Part shown: in pieces, positions 18,762 to 26,583 of the stretch
Layout: each line of letters opens with the position of its first letter
Position numbering within the stretch: position 1 is the first letter of the stretch
Translations under genes and position numbers: made by a program
The notes under the pieces: model-generated
The model's database searches: none
What the model saw: the letters and a program-made list of their open reading frames with translations, nothing else
What the model was told of the DNA's origin: nothing
Assembly (NCBI GenBank): GCA_002310235.1
Contig: DBYO01000001.1
Coordinates: forward strand, 1 to 64,000
Length of the DNA stretch: 64,000 nt
DNA from: Bacteroidales bacterium UBA1184
Lineage (GTDB): Bacteria; Bacteroidota; Bacteroidia; Bacteroidales; ML635J-15
Direction: 5' to 3'

Positions 18762-19703
18762 TTATTTTATTATCGAAGCGATCTTTTCATGGAGTTTTGC
18801 AGCGGCTACAGCCTTAGTCTGAAGAATCATATTCTTGATAGCCTTGCCGTTGCTCTTGCCATGACCGATAATAACTGTTCCGTTTACACCGAGTGCTGGA
18901 GTGCCACCAACATTTTCATAGTTGTAGTTCTCGAAGAAAGGATCGTTTATGCCTCTCTGTCTCAATATGCTGTAGATTGATTCTGCATGCTTGAGGTAGA
19001 TATTGCCTACAAATCCGTCGGTAACGATTACATCAACTTTGTTGGTGTCGGAGCAATCACCACCTTCAATATTGCCAATGAAGTTGATGTTGTCGAGTTC
19101 CTTCAGCAACTTGTAGGTTGCCTTGGCTGTAAGGTTACCCTTGCCTTCTTCGGAACCGATGTTAAGTAAACCGATTCTCGGGTTTTCTATTCCCATTACA
19201 TATTTGGCGTATGCGCTACCAATCTGAGCATATTGTACCAACACTTCGGGCTTCGGGTCGGCGTTGAGACCTACATCGAGGATGAGGTTGTTGCCTCCTT
19301 TATTGTTTGGGCAAATCGACGACAAGCAAGGTCTGATGATACCATCGAGAACGCCAATTACCTGAGTTGCACCAACCATCATAGCACCAGTGTTGCCAGC
19401 GCTTGCAAAGCCGTCAATGATTCCTTGTTTGAGGTAGAAAAAACCCTTTACGATCCCCGAATCCTTCTTTTCTCGGAAGGTTTTCACGGGGTCGTCGCCC
19501 ATTGCGAATGTTTCGGAGCAGTTAACAATTTCAAAAACACCAGCATCGACGCTGCGATTGGCGAAATACTTACGGATGTACTCTTCGTTGCCGAAGAGAA
19601 ACAACTTATCGTCCTTGTCCAAAACTTCTAAAGCAAGGGTAGCTCCTTCCAGAACTGCATCTGGTGCGAAGTCCCCGCCTTGTATGTCAACACCAATGTT
19701 CAT
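18762..19703 (-). CDS. plsX: Phosphate acyltransferase PlsX
   Basis: A 313-residue enzyme that converts acyl-ACP to acyl-phosphate, the acyl donor for PlsY in membrane phospholipid synthesis. It starts MNIGVDIQGGDFAPDAVLEG, where the family usually has DAMGGDxAP. It continues with ETFAMGDDPVKTFREKKDSG and SAGNTGAMMVGA, both diagnostic. It is slightly short but complete for the family (about 310-340 residues). It lies 11 bp downstream of rpmF in the widely conserved DUF177-rpmF-plsX order. No fabH follows, unlike in many bacteria; a terminator closes the operon. Confidence 0.96.
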   Translation of the reverse strand: MNIGVDIQGGDFAPDAVLEGATLALEVLDKDDKLFLFGNEEYIRKYFANRSVDAGVFEIVNCSETFAMGDDPVKTFREKKDSGIVKGFFYLKQGIIDGFASAGNTGAMMVGATQVIGVLDGIIRPCLSSICPNNKGGNNLILDVGLNADPKPEVLVQYAQIGSAYAKYVMGIENPRIGLLNIGSEEGKGNLTAKATYKLLKELDNINFIGNIEGGDCSDTNKVDVIVTDGFVGNIYLKHAESIYSILRQRGINDPFFENYNYENVGGTPALGVNGTVIIGHGKSNGKAIKNMILQTKAVAAAKLHEKIASIIK

Positions 19704-19714
19704 AATTCTTTATA

Positions 19715-19897
19715 TTATTCGCCTTTTTGTTCGATAACGAGTTTTCCTCTATAGTATCCACAGTTTGGGCATACATGATGATATTGGATAGTAGTGCCGC
19801 AGTTTGAGCATACTGCCAATGTCGGGAATTCTGCTACATAGTGGGTACGACGTTTGTTTCTTCTCTGCTTTGAGGTTTTTCTTTTAGGATGTGCCAT
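19715..19897 (-). CDS. rpmF: 50S ribosomal protein L32
   Basis: A 60-residue basic protein, MAHPKRKTSKQRRNKRRTHY, with a zinc-ribbon of two CxxC pairs (CSNCGTTIQYHHVCPNC). This is the zinc-binding (C+) form of L32, a component of the large ribosomal subunit. It lies between the DUF177 gene (16 bp upstream) and plsX (11 bp downstream), the standard arrangement linking ribosome and lipid synthesis genes. Confidence 0.97.
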   Translation of the reverse strand: MAHPKRKTSKQRRNKRRTHYVAEFPTLAVCSNCGTTIQYHHVCPNCGYYRGKLVIEQKGE

Positions 19898-19913
19898 TTT
19901 CTTAAACTTTTAA

Positions 19914-20474
19914 TTAGTTATTATTATTCTTTAATTCTCGCAACGCTTCCCATCTCGGGTCTATTGCGTCTTCTGTTTTTTCTGTCTCTTCTACCTTGTA
20001 CTTGTCAATGAGTTCTATCATTTTTGCGTTGCATGTCGGATTTCCGTCTGCATCGTCGGGATGATAGTGGGCTATCGGAAGTGCAAAATGCGAATATTCG
20101 TAAATGAACTCCGATATGTCAATCTTGTCGGCCTCACGGCTCAGAGTAACGGCGTCGCTGTTTGTGTCGAAGTTGGTCTCGTCGCCATAGTTAACCAGAA
20201 TGTCGTCGCTTATCGCAATGTCCTGGTCGTAGAGTTCGAGGCATCTGTCGCAAACCAGTTTTACCTTTCCCGACAAGTCAAGGTGTAAAAGCATTGAGGT
20301 CTTTTTTTTGAGCAAAGTTACCTTTACATCAACCTCTCCGCCTTTAATTTCTCCCTTGTCATACGACTGGAAAAACGCATCATCGGTCTTAAAGTCGAAA
20401 GAATATTCCTTCTCTTCGAGACCGTCCAATAATATAATATATTGGTTATCACGTTCCATTCCAATCGATAACAT
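19914..20474 (-). CDS. DUF177 (YceD-like) family protein
   Basis: A 186-residue cytoplasmic protein of the DUF177 family, commonly encoded just before rpmF. In E. coli and plants, relatives are linked to 23S rRNA accumulation; that role here is by homology only. The diagnostic segment is LDLSGKVKLVCDRCLELYDQDI (Cys-x-x-Cys near residue 75), followed by an acidic region and the DISEFIYEYSHFALPIAH block. The first Met (20474) is used; a second Met five codons in (20459) is possible. A TATTTTTG box lies 17 bp upstream. Confidence 0.9.
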   Translation of the reverse strand: MLSIGMERDNQYIILLDGLEEKEYSFDFKTDDAFFQSYDKGEIKGGEVDVKVTLLKKKTSMLLHLDLSGKVKLVCDRCLELYDQDIAISDDILVNYGDETNFDTNSDAVTLSREADKIDISEFIYEYSHFALPIAHYHPDDADGNPTCNAKMIELIDKYKVEETEKTEDAIDPRWEALRELKNNNN

Positions 20475-20490
20475 AAAAAATAAATTCGTG

Positions 20491-20498
20491 CAAAAATA
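20491..20498 (-). promoter_or_regulatory. -7 promoter box for DUF177-rpmF-plsX
   Basis: TATTTTTG on the minus strand, 17 bp upstream of the first gene of the operon. No exact TTTG is seen at -33. Confidence 0.5.
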
Positions 20499-20599
20499 TA
20501 AAACAATTTGAAAACGAAAAAGAAAAATTATTCTTTGTTAAAAATGATGTGATAAATATGAGGATTAGTTGCTCGCAACTGACCTACATATTTTTCTCT

Positions 20600-21769
20600 T
20601 TATTCTTTCTTCAGTGTAATCCTAAACGTTGTTCCTTTGCCAATTTCCGACGACTTTACATAAATCTTGCCGCCGTGGTATTCTTCTATTATTCGTTTGG
20701 CAAGGCTCAGACCTAGTCCCCAGCCGCGGTTCTTGGTGGTATAGCCAGGTTTGAACACATTCTTGAAGTCCGATTTGCTGATGCCCTTGCCCGTGTCGGA
20801 GATTTCAATGCCTACATGTTTTTCGGCATCGTCGAGGCTTATTCGTATGGTTCCGTTGGTGCCAATGGCATCAACGGCGTTTTTGCATAGGTTTTCTATT
20901 ACCCATTCGAACAGCTCTACGTTGAGAGGTAGGAAAATAAGCCCGTGATCGTTGATATTGGTTTCGATATGCACTGTTGATGGAATGCGTGTCTTGAGGT
21001 ATGTAACCGTGTTGCGTATGCAGTCGGTGAGTTCGTTTTCGTGAAGGTTGGGCTTGCTGCCGATTTTCGAGAAACGAGCGGCAATTTTTTCCAATCGTTT
21101 TACATCTTTTTCGATTTCGCGGAACATTTCAGTTTCGCCATGTTCCTCGCGCATTATTTCTAGCCATGCCATAAGCGACGATATTGGTGTGCCTAGCTGG
21201 TGGGCAGTTTCCTTTGACATTCCCAGCCATACATGGTTTTGTTCCGACTTACGCGAAACATTCAGCACTACATAGCCCATTATTATGAAAATGGCGATGA
21301 GTATCATCTGCACGTATGGGTAGAACTGCAGCTTCATGAGCAGTAGCGAGTCGGAATAATATATGGTATTAAGCACATTGCCGTCAGGGTCGGTTATCGA
21401 GAAGCTTTCCTTGCCGTTATTGCGGAACTCTTCGAGTTTTTGCTCGGCATATTCGGGTTTCACCATTTTCACCGTGTCGAGGTTACGGTACGAAATTATG
21501 CTTTTGTTGTCGGCGTCGACAAGAATTACTGGAATAGTCTGGTTGTTTTCGAGTACTTCGAAAAGAAAGCCAATGTCGGCATCGGGTTCCGAGTTGATGA
21601 AACTTTGCATCGCATGCGACCACAATTCCATCCTGCGGTATTCCTCATGCCTCAGGTCTTTCATGAGGTTATTGGTGTATATGAGCGACATCGTGAAAAT
21701 AAGCGCTGCGAATACCAGAAGAACTATCTTCCATTTTTTATCGTATGTGTATTTCTTGTCTTTCATCAA
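20600..21769 (-). CDS. Membrane-bound sensor histidine kinase
   Basis: A 389-residue two-component sensor kinase. One membrane helix (about 14-33) and another (about 152-171) enclose a roughly 115-residue extracytoplasmic sensor domain (VILVDADNKSIISYRNLD resembles a small PAS-like fold). The phospho-acceptor is His190 in ETAHQLGTPISSLMAWLE, a form of H-box common in Bacteroidota kinases. The ATPase has N297 (ENLCKNAVDA), DTGKGI (325-330) and GWGLGLSLAKRI (349-360). There is no HAMP or receiver domain, and no response regulator is encoded nearby, so the partner is unknown. It lies 10 bp downstream of the SAM-hydrolase-like gene and is probably co-transcribed with it. Start 21769 (MMK) or 21766. 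Confidence 0.93.
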   Translation of the reverse strand: MMKDKKYTYDKKWKIVLLVFAALIFTMSLIYTNNLMKDLRHEEYRRMELWSHAMQSFINSEPDADIGFLFEVLENNQTIPVILVDADNKSIISYRNLDTVKMVKPEYAEQKLEEFRNNGKESFSITDPDGNVLNTIYYSDSLLLMKLQFYPYVQMILIAIFIIMGYVVLNVSRKSEQNHVWLGMSKETAHQLGTPISSLMAWLEIMREEHGETEMFREIEKDVKRLEKIAARFSKIGSKPNLHENELTDCIRNTVTYLKTRIPSTVHIETNINDHGLIFLPLNVELFEWVIENLCKNAVDAIGTNGTIRISLDDAEKHVGIEISDTGKGISKSDFKNVFKPGYTTKNRGWGLGLSLAKRIIEEYHGGKIYVKSSEIGKGTTFRITLKKE

Positions 21770-21779
21770 CCAATAAATT

Positions 21780-22565
21780 TCACTTAGTTATGTCAATTCT
21801 TATCTTTGAGTCGTGCTTTAGTCCCAGCAGATTTTTGGCGCTAGCCCCACGTACTGCCACTTCGAGCAGGTTTATCGAGTTGAAGAGACACACAATTTCT
21901 GGAATTTCGACATCCTTGTACGACTGGCAAATTCTGTCGGTTTTGTGGAAATGCGTATTGAGGAGTATTTCGAATTTGTTTTCGCCTACGACATTGTTGA
22001 ACATATCCCTGCTTATGTTTGTGATGGCGTTTCCATAAGAGTCGATGTATATTACGCTTCCAAGCATGCCACGTTCGGTAACCTGTGGCTGCGTAGCTGT
22101 ATATCTTAAAACATCATCACGTTCTTCGCCCAGTTGGTGTATGTCCTTACCCGAAAGTATGTACTTTGCTATTTCAGCAAAGACGTTTTTTTCGACAAAG
22201 ACGCTGTCGTCGGCAAACGATTCCCCGTTGATAAAGACTGCTGTTTCGGGTTTTTCTGTGAATACTATACCTAGAGCACCATTGTCGGCTCCAATGAAGT
22301 ATTGCCCGTGGTACATTGCAACCACAATGTCGGTATTGCTGTCTGGTTCGCTGTCCACACCTATAATATGTATGGTGCCTTCGGGAAAGTCTTCGACAAG
22401 ACTACCGAGGACAAACCCAGCGTGCTGCCAGTTGAATTTCTCTATGTTGTGCGATATGTCAACGAAATTGGTGTCGGGATGTTTCGACAAAATTGTAGCC
22501 TTTACAGCACCTATATAATAGTCGCTGTTGCTCCAGTCGGTAGTTAGTGTTACCAGTTTCGTCAT
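21780..22565 (-). CDS. SAM hydroxide adenosyltransferase-like protein (DUF62 family)
   Basis: A 261-residue protein of the family that includes SAM-dependent fluorinase/chlorinase and the far commoner SAM hydroxide adenosyltransferases, which split S-adenosylmethionine into adenosine and methionine. The N-terminal motif TLTTDWSNSDYYIGAVKATI, then FVDISHNIEKFN, GADNGALGIVF and the C-terminal YIDSYGNAITNI are characteristic. The region around the catalytic Asp-Arg-His triad looks altered: VDSEPDSNTDIV where the family has VDPGVGxxR, and SVFVEKNVFA where it has FHGRDxFA. Activity should therefore not be assumed. I set the start at MTKLVTLTTDW (22565); 22 further upstream codons are open but overlap the divergent promoter region. 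It is probably in an operon with the histidine kinase. Confidence 0.88.
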   Translation of the reverse strand: MTKLVTLTTDWSNSDYYIGAVKATILSKHPDTNFVDISHNIEKFNWQHAGFVLGSLVEDFPEGTIHIIGVDSEPDSNTDIVVAMYHGQYFIGADNGALGIVFTEKPETAVFINGESFADDSVFVEKNVFAEIAKYILSGKDIHQLGEERDDVLRYTATQPQVTERGMLGSVIYIDSYGNAITNISRDMFNNVVGENKFEILLNTHFHKTDRICQSYKDVEIPEIVCLFNSINLLEVAVRGASAKNLLGLKHDSKIRIDITK

Positions 22566-22619
22566 TTTCGTTGCAAAAAATCTTATGACTATGCCAAAAA
22601 ATTGCTTTTCTTTGTTCCG

Positions 22620-22627
22620 CAAAAATA
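22620..22627 (-). promoter_or_regulatory. -7 promoter box for the DUF62-histidine kinase operon
   Basis: TATTTTTG on the minus strand, 54 bp before the chosen start of the DUF62 gene and within the 75-bp divergent gap with the PhoH-like gene. Confidence 0.45.
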
Positions 22628-22640
22628 TCAAAATTTATCG

Positions 22641-23591
22641 ATGACTGAAAAAACTATTCTGATTGAAATAGAAGATTTGCAAAAATTCTTCGGAGTGCGC
22701 GACGAAAACCTGATGCTATTGGTTAGGAATTTCCCTCGTTTGAAAATTGTGCAGCGTGGCGATGTGGTAAAAGTAGCAGGCGACAAGGAGGAGATAAAGG
22801 TATTTGAAATGAAACTTAATGCCATGCTTGAATTTTTCGGCAAGTACAACCGTCTTGGAGTGGAAGAGGTGCGTGAAATTCTCGGCAGCGACACCAATTC
22901 GGTAAGCATGGTGGAGGATAAGGATGTACTTTTGTACAGCATTAGCGGCAAGCCTATCCGTGCGCGCACAACCAACCAGAAGCTACTAGTGGAATGTTTC
23001 CAGAAAAACGACCTACTTTTTGCTACTGGTCCTGCTGGAACAGGAAAAACATATACTGCGATAGCATTGGCAGTAAAGTCGTTGAAGGAGATGAGGGTGA
23101 AGAAGATTATTCTTTCGCGTCCTGCTGTAGAAGCTGGCGAAAACCTTGGCTTTCTGCCTGGTGATGTTCGTGAGAAACTTGATCCATACTTGCAACCTTT
23201 ATATGATGCTTTGCTTGATATGATTCCATATCGAAAGTTGGAAAAGTACCTCGAGGAAAAAACAATACAGATTGCGCCGTTGGCATTTATGCGCGGGCGT
23301 ACTTTGAGCGAGGCATTTGTGATTCTCGACGAGGCGCAGAATGCAACATATACGCAGTTAAAGATGTTCCTTACGCGTATGGGCGAAAATTCTAAGTTTA
23401 TCGTTACGGGAGACTTGACTCAGATTGATTTGCCGCGAAAATCCGATTCAGGTTTACTTTCGGCTCACCGTATTCTTGGTAACATTCCTGAGATTTCGTT
23501 CGTGCAGTTCGACAAGGGTGATATTATACGTCATAGAGTGGTAAGTAGGATTGTGGATGCTTACGAGAAAAGCGAGAAAAAGGACGAATAG
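22641..23591 (+). CDS. PhoH-like ATPase
   Basis: A 316-residue cytoplasmic P-loop protein of the PhoH family (RNA-helicase/RNase-associated ATPases). An N-terminal KH-like region (about 1-75) precedes the ATPase. Walker A is GPAGTGKTYTAIALA and Walker B AFVILDEAQNAT, with TGDLTQIDLP as sensor motif and a C-terminal VxFxxxDIxRHxVV block (VQFDKGDIIRHRVVSRIV). I set the start at MTEKTILIEIEDLQ (22641) because the 13 open codons before it are not family-like and overlap the divergent promoter. It is divergent from the DUF62 gene; the threonine aldolase gene follows after 23 bp. In many bacteria relatives sit beside ybeY; that gene is not here. Confidence 0.93.
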   Translation: MTEKTILIEIEDLQKFFGVRDENLMLLVRNFPRLKIVQRGDVVKVAGDKEEIKVFEMKLNAMLEFFGKYNRLGVEEVREILGSDTNSVSMVEDKDVLLYSISGKPIRARTTNQKLLVECFQKNDLLFATGPAGTGKTYTAIALAVKSLKEMRVKKIILSRPAVEAGENLGFLPGDVREKLDPYLQPLYDALLDMIPYRKLEKYLEEKTIQIAPLAFMRGRTLSEAFVILDEAQNATYTQLKMFLTRMGENSKFIVTGDLTQIDLPRKSDSGLLSAHRILGNIPEISFVQFDKGDIIRHRVVSRIVDAYEKSEKKDE

Positions 23592-23614
23592 GAACATTTA
23601 ATTTTTCGATTGAC

Positions 23615-24640
23615 ATGATTTCGTTTGAAAGTGACTATATAGCAGGAGCACATCCAAAAATTTTGGAAAGACTGGCAGAAACAAATATGGAATCGCTTGT
23701 TGGATATGGCGATGACAAGTATTGCCAAATGGCGGAGGAAAAAATCAAAAAAGTTTGCAATCGTTCCGATGCAAAAGTGCATTTTCTTATAGGAGGTACC
23801 CAGACTAACCAAGTTGTCATAAGTTCGATGCTGGCCGATTACGAAGGCGTAATAGCAGCTACTTCGGGACATATCAGTGTGCACGAGGGAGGTGCAATTG
23901 AATTTACAGGGCACAAAGTTCTCGCTCTTGAAGGAACCGATGGCAAACTTAATGCTAGTGTCATTGACGATTTTGTCACTACATTTCATAACGACGGCAA
24001 CCATGAACACATGGTATTTCCAGGCATGGTATATATTTCCCATCCTACAGAGTACGGCACACTATACAGCAAAAAAGAACTAACCGATATTTCCAGTGTA
24101 TGCAGAAAGCATAATATTCCTCTGTTTATGGATGGAGCAAGGCTCGGATATGGCCTCGCAAGCCGTCATACCGATGTAACTTTGCCAGACATTGCCGAAC
24201 TTTGCGATGTATTTTACATTGGCGGAACAAAAGTAGGTGCACTATGTGGTGAAGCGGTTGTGTTTACTCGTGGCAATACTCCCAAGCATTTCATTACAAA
24301 GATGAAACAACGAGGAGCCTTGCTCGCCAAGGGCCGTTTGCTAGGCATACAGTTCGATACGCTTTTTGCCGACAATCTTTATATGGAAATCAGTCGTCAT
24401 GCCATTGATATGGCCGAAAAACTTAAATCTCTGCTAAAAGAAAAAGGATATCGTTTTTATCTTGAATCACCGACAAACCAGCAATTTATAATCCTCGAAA
24501 ACGCGCAGATGGCAGAACTCGGAAAACATGTCTGCATGAGTTTTTGGGAAAAGTACGACGATTCTCACACTGTAGTTCGCTTTGCAACAAGCTGGTCAAC
24601 CACCGAGGAGGACTTGTGGGAATTAAAAAAATGGCTTTAG
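23615..24640 (+). CDS. Low-specificity L-threonine aldolase-like PLP enzyme
   Basis: A 341-residue fold-type I PLP enzyme (beta-eliminating lyase superfamily). It is predicted to cleave L-threonine/L-allo-threonine to glycine and acetaldehyde. Diagnostic segments: FESDYIAGAHPKILERL at the N terminus, LIGGTQTNQVVI, HISVHEGGAIE, HPTEYGTLYS, FMDGARLGYGL (with the PLP-contacting Asp173), and the Schiff-base Lys206 in YIGGTKVGALCGEAVVF. Length is normal. It begins 23 bp after the PhoH-like gene and is possibly co-transcribed. Exact substrate preference cannot be read from sequence. Confidence 0.92.
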   Translation: MISFESDYIAGAHPKILERLAETNMESLVGYGDDKYCQMAEEKIKKVCNRSDAKVHFLIGGTQTNQVVISSMLADYEGVIAATSGHISVHEGGAIEFTGHKVLALEGTDGKLNASVIDDFVTTFHNDGNHEHMVFPGMVYISHPTEYGTLYSKKELTDISSVCRKHNIPLFMDGARLGYGLASRHTDVTLPDIAELCDVFYIGGTKVGALCGEAVVFTRGNTPKHFITKMKQRGALLAKGRLLGIQFDTLFADNLYMEISRHAIDMAEKLKSLLKEKGYRFYLESPTNQQFIILENAQMAELGKHVCMSFWEKYDDSHTVVRFATSWSTTEEDLWELKKWL

Positions 24641-24650
24641 ACCATTTTTT

Positions 24651-24704
24651 TAGGTTTCTAGTTTAACTTCGTTGAGGGTTACGCCGTTCATGTTTCTGGC
24701 GTAG
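24651..24704. repeat. Fragment of the dispersed GTTTC/CGCC repeat family
   Basis: Contains an 18-bp exact match (24661-24678) to 53168-53185, followed by a variant of the block shared by 26434-26457 and 53174-53197. It lies in the gap between the convergent threonine aldolase and RluA-type synthase genes. Confidence 0.75.
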
Positions 24705-24709
24705 AAATC

Positions 24710-25618
24710 TTATTCAAACACCTTCAGAAACTCGTTCGGAATATTGCTTTCGAAGTGCATCTTTTCGTGGGTGCGCGGATGTGTGAATCCTAGAATCCAA
24801 GCGTGAAGACCTATACGATTGAACAGATTTTCCTTTGAACCATATTTTTTGTCGCCAATGATTGGTTGTCCAAGGTCGCTCATGTGTACGCGAATCTGGT
24901 TTTTGCGTCCTGTTTCGAGGTTGATTTCCATTAGCGAGTAGCGACCTTTGTTTTTGAGTGTCTTGTAGTGGGTCACAGCGAGCTGTCCGTTTTCGCGGTC
25001 TTTGGTCGAATATACCACGTATGCCTTGTTTTGTGCAAGGTACGACTCGTAGGTGCCTTCGCCTATTGGTTCGTCCCCAGATGTTACGGCAATGTATCGG
25101 CGGTCGTATATGTTGGTTTTCCAGTCTTCCTGCAGCAACGCTTGCACTTCTTCGCTTTTGGCGAACATCATCAGGCCCGAAGTCTCGCGGTCGAGACGGT
25201 GAACGATGAATATGCGGTTGTTGGGATTCTGTTCCTTGATGTGCTTGCTAAGTATGCTGTAAGCTGTTTCGTCACTCTTGGCTGTTGCCACCGAGAGCAT
25301 TCCTGCCGGCTTGTTGATGACAATTATGTCGCTGTCTTCGTAAACTATTGTTATGCCCTTGAGGTCACGTCCCGAGGCAATGCGCTTCCAATGAATCGAA
25401 ATCTTGTCGCCTGCAATCAACTTCTGGTTGTAGAGGGTTACGACGGCGCCGTTGAGTTCTACAGTCTTGTTGCGCAACCACGACTTTACCTTGTTGTGAC
25501 TGCGGTCGGGGAACTTTTTCATCAGGAAATTGATGAGTTCTTCGGGTTCGGTAACTTCCAAATTTGTAACTTTGGGTTTTGCGAAGCGCTTGTAGTTCTT
25601 TGGGGCTCTGTAGGGCAT
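24710..25618 (-). CDS. RluA-family pseudouridine synthase
   Basis: A 302-residue RNA-modifying enzyme. An S4 RNA-binding domain (about 28-77, DRSHNKVKSWLRNKTVELNG) precedes the catalytic domain, with INKPAGMLSV and the active-site motif HRLDRETSG (nucleophile Asp143). The C-terminal ETGRKNQIRVHMSDLGQPIIGDKKYG block is characteristic. It isomerises uridine to pseudouridine in rRNA or tRNA; which site cannot be told. It lies 17 bp downstream of tsaB, probably in the same transcript, so the pair would couple two RNA-modification functions. Confidence 0.94.
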   Translation of the reverse strand: MPYRAPKNYKRFAKPKVTNLEVTEPEELINFLMKKFPDRSHNKVKSWLRNKTVELNGAVVTLYNQKLIAGDKISIHWKRIASGRDLKGITIVYEDSDIIVINKPAGMLSVATAKSDETAYSILSKHIKEQNPNNRIFIVHRLDRETSGLMMFAKSEEVQALLQEDWKTNIYDRRYIAVTSGDEPIGEGTYESYLAQNKAYVVYSTKDRENGQLAVTHYKTLKNKGRYSLMEINLETGRKNQIRVHMSDLGQPIIGDKKYGSKENLFNRIGLHAWILGFTHPRTHEKMHFESNIPNEFLKVFE

Positions 25619-25635
25619 AGTTTATGTGTTTTTTG

Positions 25636-26334
25636 TTAAAACAATGATTTCTTTGATGTTGTGGCAATGAATTCCTTTAGATAGAATGGTTCGTAATATA
25701 CCAAATCTTCGAAATTGTCTGCGAGAAAGGCTGCTTCGGCAAGTTCTCCCATAAATTCTGCCGACGGGTAGATGTTGTCTAAGAAAGTAAAGTCTTCGCA
25801 AGCAAGAATTTCTTTGCATTTCGGTGCCCCGTTTCCACAGAAAAGTAACTTTTGACCTTTATGTTCGGAAAATGATTCCTCGGTTATTATCTTAGCTTCG
25901 ACTTCCGACAGATTTGTAAGTTTTGAGTCGGTTGTCATAGTATATACTTCCATTCGGCGTGCATCAATCATCGGGACAATCAAATCGTATTCGGCATTAT
26001 ACTTTGCTTTTGCCATTGCGGCAATTATCAATAATGTGTTTACCGAAATCAAAGGAATATTGCCGCCGAAGCATAGACCCTTGCTTGTGCTAGCGCCAAT
26101 GCGCAAACCTGTATAAGACCCTGGACCACCGCTCAATGCAATAGCATCCAAATCAGATACTTTTAGTTTTGCCTCGTCAATGACTTCTTTTACGAATACA
26201 GCAAGCATTTCCGAGTGTGCTGCCTTACGAGTGTTGTCGGGTTGCATCAGACGAAAGTTGGTGCATTTGCCATCGTTTGATATTGATACCGAGCAATAGT
26301 CGGTTGAGGTTTCTATGTTGAGAATTCGTGCCAT
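25636..26334 (-). CDS. tsaB: tRNA threonylcarbamoyladenosine biosynthesis protein TsaB
   Basis: A 232-residue member of the ASKHA fold, partner of TsaD in making t6A37 of ANN-decoding tRNAs. N-terminal MARILNIETSTDYCSVSIS, HSEMLAVFVKEVI and the glycine-rich ALSGGPGSYTGLRIGASTSKGLCF are diagnostic. Length is normal. It is followed by the RluA-family gene after 17 bp; a TATTTTTG promoter box lies 15 bp upstream of the start. Confidence 0.95.
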   Translation of the reverse strand: MARILNIETSTDYCSVSISNDGKCTNFRLMQPDNTRKAAHSEMLAVFVKEVIDEAKLKVSDLDAIALSGGPGSYTGLRIGASTSKGLCFGGNIPLISVNTLLIIAAMAKAKYNAEYDLIVPMIDARRMEVYTMTTDSKLTNLSEVEAKIITEESFSEHKGQKLLFCGNGAPKCKEILACEDFTFLDNIYPSAEFMGELAEAAFLADNFEDLVYYEPFYLKEFIATTSKKSLF

Positions 26335-26348
26335 GCGAAAAATTTTTG

Positions 26349-26356
26349 CAAAAATA
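26349..26356 (-). promoter_or_regulatory. -7 promoter box for tsaB
   Basis: TATTTTTG on the minus strand, 15 bp upstream of the tsaB start codon; the dispersed 30-bp repeat copy B begins 5 bp further upstream. Confidence 0.5.
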
Positions 26357-26360
26357 AAGT

Positions 26361-26390
26361 TTATTTACGATTTATGAAGTACGATTTTAG
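26361..26390. repeat. Dispersed 30-bp repeat, copy B
   Basis: Near-identical to 18611-18640 (shared core GAAGTACGATTTTA) and in the same position relative to a minus-strand TATTTTTG promoter. Confidence 0.7.
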
Positions 26391-26409
26391 AATTGACAAT
26401 GTTGGTGGT

Positions 26410-26545
26410 CAAGTTTCTGGTTTCAAGATTTACCTTCGTTGAGGGCTTCGCCGTTCTTGTTTCTGGTTGAATCTTTGAATCCTGAACATGAAACTTAGAA
26501 ACTTGAAACATAGAAACATGAAACATAGAAACGGCGTTAGCCAAA
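26410..26545. repeat. Dispersed GTTTC/CGCC repeat cluster with inverted GAAACATAGAAAC units
   Basis: A 24-bp block at 26434-26457 is identical to 53174-53197. From 26488 the sequence turns into tandem GAAACATAGAAACATG-type units, the reverse complement of the GTTTCTATG unit seen at 53045-53280. The cluster ends directly before the promoter of the UDP-glucuronate decarboxylase gene. Confidence 0.8.
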
Positions 26546-26556
26546 AAAAATTTTCT

Positions 26557-26564
26557 TACCTTTG
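26557..26564 (+). promoter_or_regulatory. -7 promoter box for the UDP-glucuronate decarboxylase gene
   Basis: TACCTTTG matches TAnnTTTG, 19 bp before the start codon at 26584. The -33 region is replaced by the repeat cluster and has no TTTG. Confidence 0.55.
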
Positions 26565-26583
26565 CATTTCAAAAACATTGCGC

